This document shows, one piece after another, positions 59,322-64,000 of a DNA stretch of 64,000 nt (within the stretch, counting starts at the first letter, position 1; each line of letters starts with the position of its first letter). The stretch is from Actinomycetospora chiangmaiensis DSM 45062 (GTDB lineage: Bacteria; Actinomycetota; Actinomycetes; Mycobacteriales; Pseudonocardiaceae). The stretch is taken from positions 434,001 through 498,000 of the forward strand of contig NZ_KB903218.1 in NCBI RefSeq assembly GCF_000379625.1. Reading direction: 5' to 3'. The notes under the pieces were generated by a model that saw only the letters and a list, made by a program, of their open reading frames with translations, was not told where the DNA came from and searched no databases. The position numbers and the translations under genes were made by a program.

Positions 59322-59948
59322 TCAGCCGACACGGGGGACCCGGGGCGTGTCGGCGACCCCGGCCGGGACCAGCCCGACCACGAGGACGAGATCCTCGCCG
59401 ATCTCCCGGGGCACCTCCGTGAGGTGCCGCGGCGGTTCGGGGTGCCAGGACAGGCGCGAGGAGAGCCGGAGGGCGGTGACGCGGTAGCGCTCGCGGCACA
59501 GGGCGACCTGCTCCCCGTGGCCCGTCCCCGGCGCCAGGTCCGGGTCGAGGTAGAGCGCGCCGGCGACGGCGAGTCGCCCCGTTCGCGGCTCGGTGGTCGA
59601 CCAGAACAGCGGGAACAGCCGTTCGCCCGCGTCGAGCACGCTGACCGGCGGCGCCCCGCCGTCGCTGGGCAGGGCGGAGAGGACCGTGCCCTGCGCGCGC
59701 ACCAGGCCGAGCTCGTCGTGCGTCCAGCCGTCCGGCCCGGCCCCCGCCGGCAGCGTCTCGGCCACGAACAACGCCGGCGCCGCGTCGATCACGGCGCCGG
59801 GCACCAGCGACGCGAGGTCGGGGTCGTCGAGGAACGTCGAGGGCAGTTGGACCGCCAGTTCGTCGGTGCGGTGGCGGTGCACGACGACGGGGCCGCCCCG
59901 CCGGTCGCCCGCGACCCGCACCGGACGGCGGCGGCGGGGACGCTTCAC
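59322..59948 (-). CDS. Uncharacterised protein B of a hypothetical gene run
   Basis: The product is 208 aa; its GTG overlaps the stop of the next gene upstream (GTGA), which is good evidence for a real coupled gene. N terminus is very basic (VKRPRRRRPVRVAGDRR), C-terminal half contains RLSSRLSWHPEPPRHLTEVP. No family recognised. Confidence 0.6.
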   Translation of the reverse strand: MKRPRRRRPVRVAGDRRGGPVVVHRHRTDELAVQLPSTFLDDPDLASLVPGAVIDAAPALFVAETLPAGAGPDGWTHDELGLVRAQGTVLSALPSDGGAPPVSVLDAGERLFPLFWSTTEPRTGRLAVAGALYLDPDLAPGTGHGEQVALCRERYRVTALRLSSRLSWHPEPPRHLTEVPREIGEDLVLVVGLVPAGVADTPRVPRVG

Positions 59949-60454
59949 GCCGTCCGCCCGAGGGCGGGCTCGGCCAGGTCGACGACGGCGTCCCGGCCCT
60001 GGCGGTGCCACGCGCGGACGACCCAGGGCCGGGTGAAGGGCGTGGCGTCGAGCACGACGTGGAGGAGGCCCGCGACCTCGAGCCGGGCGCCCGGGCGGAC
60101 GTCGACGCCCGCCCCGAGGGGCCACCGGCGCCCGACCACCTCGAGGTGGCCGGGGGAGCAGAGCGGCTCGCCGGGGAGCCGGCCGAAGCTCCCGCGGGCG
60201 TCGACCCGGGCGCGGTGGTCGGCGCGCCAGCGGTCCGCGCCGACGAGGGCGGGCCGGATCTCCTCCTCGGCGATGGCGAGCGCGACCCGCACCGTCTCGC
60301 CCGGACGCCGCGACCGCAGCAGGGGCAGGGCGGCCGGGGGCACCAGCGCGGTGACGACCACGTCGTCCCAGCCCGGCAGGGCCGGCGGGTAGCGGGTCGG
60401 CCCGAGGGCGGGATCGGGGGTGCGGGGCCCTCGGGTGCGAGCGGTCGCGCTCAC
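59945..60454 (-). CDS. Uncharacterised protein C of a hypothetical gene run
   Basis: The product is 169 aa from a GTG with a strong AGGAGG site. Opening WDDVVVTALVPPAALPLL, then ETVRVALAIAEEEIRPALVG and LEVAGLLHVVLDATPFTRPW. Coupled to protein B by GTGA. Distantly similar in order of motifs to protein A. Confidence 0.6.
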   Translation of the reverse strand: MSATARTRGPRTPDPALGPTRYPPALPGWDDVVVTALVPPAALPLLRSRRPGETVRVALAIAEEEIRPALVGADRWRADHRARVDARGSFGRLPGEPLCSPGHLEVVGRRWPLGAGVDVRPGARLEVAGLLHVVLDATPFTRPWVVRAWHRQGRDAVVDLAEPALGRTA

Positions 60455-60540
60455 GGCTGCCTCCTGGGGTCGCGGGTGCCGTCATCCCCTTGGAGTGCGC
60501 CGGGCGTCGATCGGTTCCAGGAATCCTGCGGCGGTCCCGG

Positions 60541-61281
60541 TCAGGCCGGCCGCACCGTCGCCCCGCGCAGCCGCAGGCCGCCCGGGCCACGGCTGGCGGG
60601 CCCGGTGACCACCACCTCGCTCCCGATGAGGCGCGCGGCCGCCACGAACGGATCCGCGTCGGCGTCGTAGCCGGCCAGCACGCTCTCGACGACGACGTCC
60701 GCGCCGGACTCGTCGAGCACCCGGAGGACCCGTCGCCGCAGGTCGACGCGGTCCAGCCGGCCGCGCACGGTGGCCGCCGCCCCGTACCGGCGCGGGGCGT
60801 CCTCCCGGGGCCACACGTCCCGCGACAGGGCACCCGGCGCGAAGCTGACCTCGCGGAACCGCGCTCCGCCGAACGTCGTCGTCCGCGCCACCCGCGCGAG
60901 CGCGTCGAGCAGTTCCACGCACGCGTCGCCGAGCAGCGGGGTCGTCCAGCCGGGCGGGACCTCGTTCCACAGCCCCCGCACGAGTTCGAAGACGGTGTCG
61001 GTGACCTCGTGCTCGAGCCCGTCGCCGAGGACGCCCTCCTCGCCGACCGCGAACCGGAGCACCGTCGCCGACCCCTCTCCGGCGAGTCCCACCAGCCGCA
61101 CCCGGGCCGAGCGTTCGACCACCCCGGCGCTGCGTCCCGGACGGGCCTGGTCGACGAGGTGGCGGGCCGCCCGGGTGGTCAGCAGCTGGACGGCGCCCAG
61201 GACGCCCCGCAGCCCGGCCGCGTCGAGCTCGCCGGGGTGGTCGGGACCCCCGACCAGCCGCACCACGACGTCGTCGGCCAT
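60541..61281 (-). CDS. Uncharacterised protein D of a hypothetical gene run
   Basis: The product is 246 aa from an ATG. An N-terminal domain (DVVVRLVGGPDHPGELDAAG, VRLVGLAGEGSATVLRFAVG) is followed by a helical middle and a C-terminal strand-rich module (ATVRGRLDRVDLRRRVLRVL) that may be an OB-like or Sm-like fold. The GSA/TVL pattern recalls uncharacterised proteins with a conserved GS motif. Divergent from the glycosylase-like gene; function unknown. Confidence 0.6.
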   Translation of the reverse strand: MADDVVVRLVGGPDHPGELDAAGLRGVLGAVQLLTTRAARHLVDQARPGRSAGVVERSARVRLVGLAGEGSATVLRFAVGEEGVLGDGLEHEVTDTVFELVRGLWNEVPPGWTTPLLGDACVELLDALARVARTTTFGGARFREVSFAPGALSRDVWPREDAPRRYGAAATVRGRLDRVDLRRRVLRVLDESGADVVVESVLAGYDADADPFVAAARLIGSEVVVTGPASRGPGGLRLRGATVRPA

Positions 61282-61341
61282 CAGCGGGCCCGGTGCGCGC
61301 ACAGCACGCCGCGCATTGTGGCGCACCCTAGGGTGGATCGT

Positions 61342-62109
61342 GTGGGGCAGGACGAGCGGCGCCCGGTGGCACGCCCGGAACGCGTGGTGTGGAACCGGCT
61401 CGCCCAGCGACGGGGGGAGCTGTTCAGCCGCGAGCTCGACCCGGAGCGGCACGCCTTCTGGTGGGCGCGTCGGCACGACGGCGCGCCGGGTCGGCTCAAC
61501 CGGTGGGTCGACCGGCTGCGCGACACCACCCTGGAGAACGTCCCGTACGTCGACCCGACGGCCGCCGCCGACGGTGCGCGGGTCCTGCTGCTCCTGCACG
61601 AACCGGCCGCGGACGCCGAGGACGGCAGCGGCTTCGTCAGCCGCTACGCCAACGACGCGGTCTCGGCCAACCTCTACCGCGCCGCCGACCGAGCCGGGCT
61701 CGGCCACGAGGTGACGCTGCACTGGCACCTCGTGCCCTGGTGGATCGCGAACCCGAACCACCACCCGCCGCGGCGCCTCGTCGACGAGGTGGTCCGCGCG
61801 AAGCCCCGGCTCGCGGAGTTCCTCGACCTGCTCGGCGCCCCGCCCGCGGAGGTGGTGCTGCTCGGTGCCCCCGCGACGAAGGCGTGGGACGTGCTGGCGC
61901 GGCGCGCGGGCCTGCCCTGGCAGCTCACCACGGCCACCGTCTCGCGGGCACCCCACCCGAACCCGCTCGTGCACGACCGGCTCGACCCCGTCAGCGGGCG
62001 CCGCAACGGCGATCGGCTCGTGACCGTGCTGCGCCACGCCGCGCAGCGCGCCCGGGGCGAGGTGGTCCCGCCCGCGCGGGTCGCCGGGCTCGGCCGGCGC
62101 CCCTTCTAG
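61342..62109 (+). CDS. Uracil-DNA glycosylase superfamily-like protein
   Basis: The product is 255 aa from a GTG (another at 61333). The core follows the UDG superfamily order: LLLLHEPAADAEDGSGFVS (motif 1 region), VSANLYRAADRAGLGHEV, HWHLVPWWIANPNHHP, VVLLGAPATKAWDVLARRAG (central strand), SRAPHPNPLVHDRL in the place of the H-S/P-P-L loop motif. A base-excision role is plausible, but substrate specificity cannot be read. Ends 4 bp inside the convergent oxidase gene. Confidence 0.65.
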   Translation: MGQDERRPVARPERVVWNRLAQRRGELFSRELDPERHAFWWARRHDGAPGRLNRWVDRLRDTTLENVPYVDPTAAADGARVLLLLHEPAADAEDGSGFVSRYANDAVSANLYRAADRAGLGHEVTLHWHLVPWWIANPNHHPPRRLVDEVVRAKPRLAEFLDLLGAPPAEVVLLGAPATKAWDVLARRAGLPWQLTTATVSRAPHPNPLVHDRLDPVSGRRNGDRLVTVLRHAAQRARGEVVPPARVAGLGRRPF

Positions 62110-63074
62110 CCCGCCACCAGGTCCGCGACCGCGTGGGCCGCGCCCCAGCTGGTCGTCACCCCGCCGCTCGCGTGGCCGTAGGCGTGCACCACGAGCCCCT
62201 CGTCGCGCGGCTCGGCCTCCACCCGCATCGTCGGGCGGCTCGGCAGCAGGCCGGTGTCGACGCGCTGGACCCGGGCGTCGACCAGCGCCGGCTCGATCTC
62301 CCGGCAGCGGCGCAGCACGTCCACGGTGAGCTCGCGGTCGGGCCGGTCGTCGTCGCGCCCGGTGATCCGGACACCCCCGAGGTGGACCCGGTCACGGTGC
62401 GGGAGGATCGAGACCCACCGGCGCGGGTCCCGGGTGTCGACGACCACCTGCTCGAGCCCCGGGTTGTCGGTGACCACGTACTGCGAGAAGACGGGGCGCA
62501 CCGTCGGGTCGGGGGTCAGGTCGCGCGCCCCGAGCCCGGAGGCGTTCACGACGACGGGTGCAGCCGCGAGCGCCTCGCCCAGGGTCGCCACCCGTCGTCG
62601 CCGCACCCGGCCCCCGGCGTCGGTGAGACGCCGCATCAGCCAGGGGACGTACCGCGTCATGTCGACCACCGGGACCCGGTAGCGCACTCCCGCGGCGATG
62701 CCCGCCGGCAGCTCCTCCGGCCGGGCGTCACGAAGGTCGGGGGAGAGGCGGGTGAGCGGGGGCAGGCGCCCGTCGAGTCCGTCCGCCGTCAGGGTCAGGC
62801 CCTCGGCGAGGGCCACGCCCGTGCCCGGGACCCGGCTGAGCCCGCAGAACTCCTGCAGCGATCGGGCGGACCACTCCAGCGACGTCTCGAGCGGGGCCTG
62901 CGGGACCGGGGTCCACACGGCGCCCGCGCGGTACGAGGGAGTGTCCGACGGGTCGTCGGCGGTCCAGACCTCGGTGCGTCGTCCGGTGGCCGACAGCACG
63001 ACGGCCGACGTCAGACCGAGCACGCCGGCGCCGATCACGACGACCTCCGGCGGGGTCGGCGGGCTGGTCGGCAC
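62106..63074 (-). CDS. FAD-dependent D-amino acid oxidase
   Basis: The product is 322 aa from the GTG at 63074. FAD motif VVVIGAGVLGLTSAVVLSA, LVVNASGLGARDL, Tyr/Arg substrate-site region in SILPHRDRVHLGGVRITGRD and C-terminal VVHAYGHASGGVTTSWGAAH, which is the DAAO signature HxGxGxTxxWG with Ser/Gly changes. Oxidatively deaminates D-amino acids to keto acids, with H2O2 production. Single-gene unit. Confidence 0.85.
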   Translation of the reverse strand: MPTSPPTPPEVVVIGAGVLGLTSAVVLSATGRRTEVWTADDPSDTPSYRAGAVWTPVPQAPLETSLEWSARSLQEFCGLSRVPGTGVALAEGLTLTADGLDGRLPPLTRLSPDLRDARPEELPAGIAAGVRYRVPVVDMTRYVPWLMRRLTDAGGRVRRRRVATLGEALAAAPVVVNASGLGARDLTPDPTVRPVFSQYVVTDNPGLEQVVVDTRDPRRWVSILPHRDRVHLGGVRITGRDDDRPDRELTVDVLRRCREIEPALVDARVQRVDTGLLPSRPTMRVEAEPRDEGLVVHAYGHASGGVTTSWGAAHAVADLVAG

Positions 63075-63228
63075 GAACGGACCGTAGCGACGGACGAGGT
63101 CCGCACGCGCGCCGATCACTCGAACGGACCTGCGGAGACACGCCAGAAGTCGCAGGACGAACGGCCTGTGCCCGGAAACGACGACGGCGCCCGGGCCAGG
63201 GGCCGCGGGCGCCGTCGAGTCGCTCTGA

Positions 63229-63402
63229 TCAGGACTTGAAGGCGTCCTTGATCTTCTCACCGGCCTGCTTGATGCTGCTCTTGGTCTGGTCGGCCTTGCC
63301 CTCGGCCTCGAGGGACTCGTTGCCGACCGCGCTCCCGGCGGACTCCTTGACCTTGCCCTTGAGCTCCTCGCCCTTGTTCTCGGCCTTGTCGGCGCCGCTC
63401 AT
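63229..63402 (-). CDS. CsbD family stress-response protein
   Basis: The product is 57 aa: MSGADKAENKGEELKGKVKE, KADQTKSSIKQAGEKIKDAF, the Lys/Glu/Gly-rich hydrophilic pattern of CsbD proteins, general-stress proteins of unknown mechanism. GAAGGGGA site before the ATG. It lies in a 460-bp low-density stretch. Confidence 0.9.
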   Translation of the reverse strand: MSGADKAENKGEELKGKVKESAGSAVGNESLEAEGKADQTKSSIKQAGEKIKDAFKS

Positions 63403-63539
63403 GGCGTCCCCTTCCGTGATGGGCGTCGGATCGTGCGATCCGCTCGGCCACTGACGTACCCGATCGGGATCAGCGGGAACCGCCCCCTCCGTCCGGGCAG
63501 GTCCCGAGGAGTGGGCGGACGACCGGGACCCCGCCCGGC

Positions 63540-63806
63540 TCACCGCTCCGTGAAGTCCGTGAGCCCCTCGGGCTCGCGGTCGGTGACGTCGACCCCCGTG
63601 ACGTCCGCGCGGGGTGGGCCCTGGTGCGCCCACCCGACCAGGGCGTCCACCGCCTCGTCGTCACCCTCGGCCACCATCTCGACGGTCCCGTCCGACCGGT
63701 TGCGCACCCACCCGGCCACCCCGAGCCGTCGGGCCTCCTGCTCCGCGCTCGCGCGGAAGAACACACCCTGCACGGTGCCGTGGACGACGAGGTGACGCGC
63801 GCTCAT
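63540..63806 (-). CDS. acyP: Acylphosphatase
   Basis: The product is 88 aa. The acylphosphatase phosphate loop [20 protein letters not shown] with the catalytic Arg, and [20 protein letters not shown] with the catalytic Asn, are complete. Hydrolyses acyl phosphates. Divergent from the AlkB-like gene, with which it shares the SOS-box region. Confidence 0.93.
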   Translation of the reverse strand: MSARHLVVHGTVQGVFFRASAEQEARRLGVAGWVRNRSDGTVEMVAEGDDEAVDALVGWAHQGPPRADVTGVDVTDREPEGLTDFTER

Positions 63807-63856
63807 GGCGTGCTTCGTACCCTGGACCCGGCGCCGCGATGCGACTTGCCCCGTCG

Positions 63857-63872
63857 TCGAACATGTGTTCGA
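63857..63872. promoter_or_regulatory. SOS (LexA) box
   Basis: TCGAACATGTGTTCGA is a perfect match to the actinobacterial LexA consensus TCGAAC-N4-GTTCGA. Its right end is 9 bp before the ATG of the AlkB-like gene, so LexA would block that promoter; the acylphosphatase promoter could also be affected. Confidence 0.85.
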
Positions 63873-63881
63873 ATCTAGCTC

Positions 63882-64000
63882 ATGACCGCGGTGTTCACGC
63901 CCTCCCTCTTCGACGGTGCCGACCTCGTGCCCGGGCGCCCCGGCGACGTCTCGTGGTCGGGTGCCCACCGGACGCAGCTCGACGAGCGGTCCTGGGTCGA
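63882..64000 (+). CDS. Start of an AlkB-like 2-oxoglutarate dioxygenase gene (cut by the window end)
   Basis: Only 39 codons are visible: [20 protein letters not shown] then [20 protein letters not shown]. The segment LDERSWVD resembles the N terminus of actinobacterial AlkB-type DNA dealkylases, and a perfect SOS box directly upstream supports a DNA repair role. The catalytic HxD...H residues are outside the window, so the identification is provisional. Confidence 0.6.
   Translation, partial: MTAVFTPSLFDGADLVPGRPGDVSWSGAHRTQLDERSWV

Overview
This is a very GC-rich window with tightly packed genes, frequent GTG starts, GTGA and ATGA stop-start overlaps, and many short 3' overlaps between convergent genes. 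Gene content points to a free-living actinobacterium of the Pseudonocardiales/Mycobacteriales type: a FolP2-like pterin enzyme beside a mycobacterial-type RibD, a CtpC zinc ATPase with a PacL1-like partner, a TipA-type MerR regulator, and an actinobacterial SOS box. The genus cannot be fixed from sequence alone; Pseudonocardia or Actinomycetospora are plausible. No rRNA, tRNA, IS element, prophage or CRISPR array was seen.

Layout. 1-4 kb: end of kdpD, kdpE, a CYTH-CHAD polyphosphate-binding protein and a degenerate SDR. 4-10 kb: a racemase-superfamily protein, an NCS1 permease, a zinc alcohol dehydrogenase, a cyclase-family hydrolase and a TPP enzyme, probably small-molecule catabolism. 10-13.5 kb: folP2-like and ribD-like genes, then a UPF0718 permease with its DUF1980 partner; a second permease/partner pair lies at 30-32 kb. 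14-18 kb: a cytosolic PaoABC-like molybdenum hydroxylase. 18-23.7 kb: methyltransferase, SnoaL-like protein, SelO, MFS and YibE/F proteins. 23.7-28.3 kb: CtpC and PacL1-like zinc efflux genes, divergent from a Ser/Thr kinase with an Asp/His-rich insert. 32-42 kb: pyruvate oxidase, a Tat-exported isoquinoline-oxidoreductase-like enzyme (IorBA) with a small secreted protein, a PDH-E1/transketolase-like enzyme and a DUF885 peptidase-like protein. 41.6-49.5 kb: a flavin monooxygenase locus (LLM monooxygenase, AraC, GntR, FMN reductase, a RibB homologue without its metal ligands, aldehyde dehydrogenase, oxidoreductase). 49.5-56.5 kb: FGGY kinase, Uma2 nuclease, TipA regulator, GNAT, two tandem GAF-GGDEF cyclases, NUDIX and dienelactone hydrolase. 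56.5-64 kb: a GT-C-like membrane protein, a run of uncharacterised genes, a uracil-DNA-glycosylase-like protein, D-amino acid oxidase, CsbD, acylphosphatase and the start of an AlkB-like gene behind a perfect SOS box.

The most unusual material is non-coding and sits in and around the monooxygenase locus. A 0.96-kb gene-free stretch holds an array of exact 52-bp period, each unit with a TGCGC-GTG-GCGCA core. The nearby AraC/GntR divergent promoter carries four GCATACGA motifs in two pairs, each also spaced 52 bp. Three near-identical 40-50 bp palindromes lie between genes, and some supply the flanking stop codons. A further ~65-bp element occurs twice, 9 kb apart and in opposite orientation.
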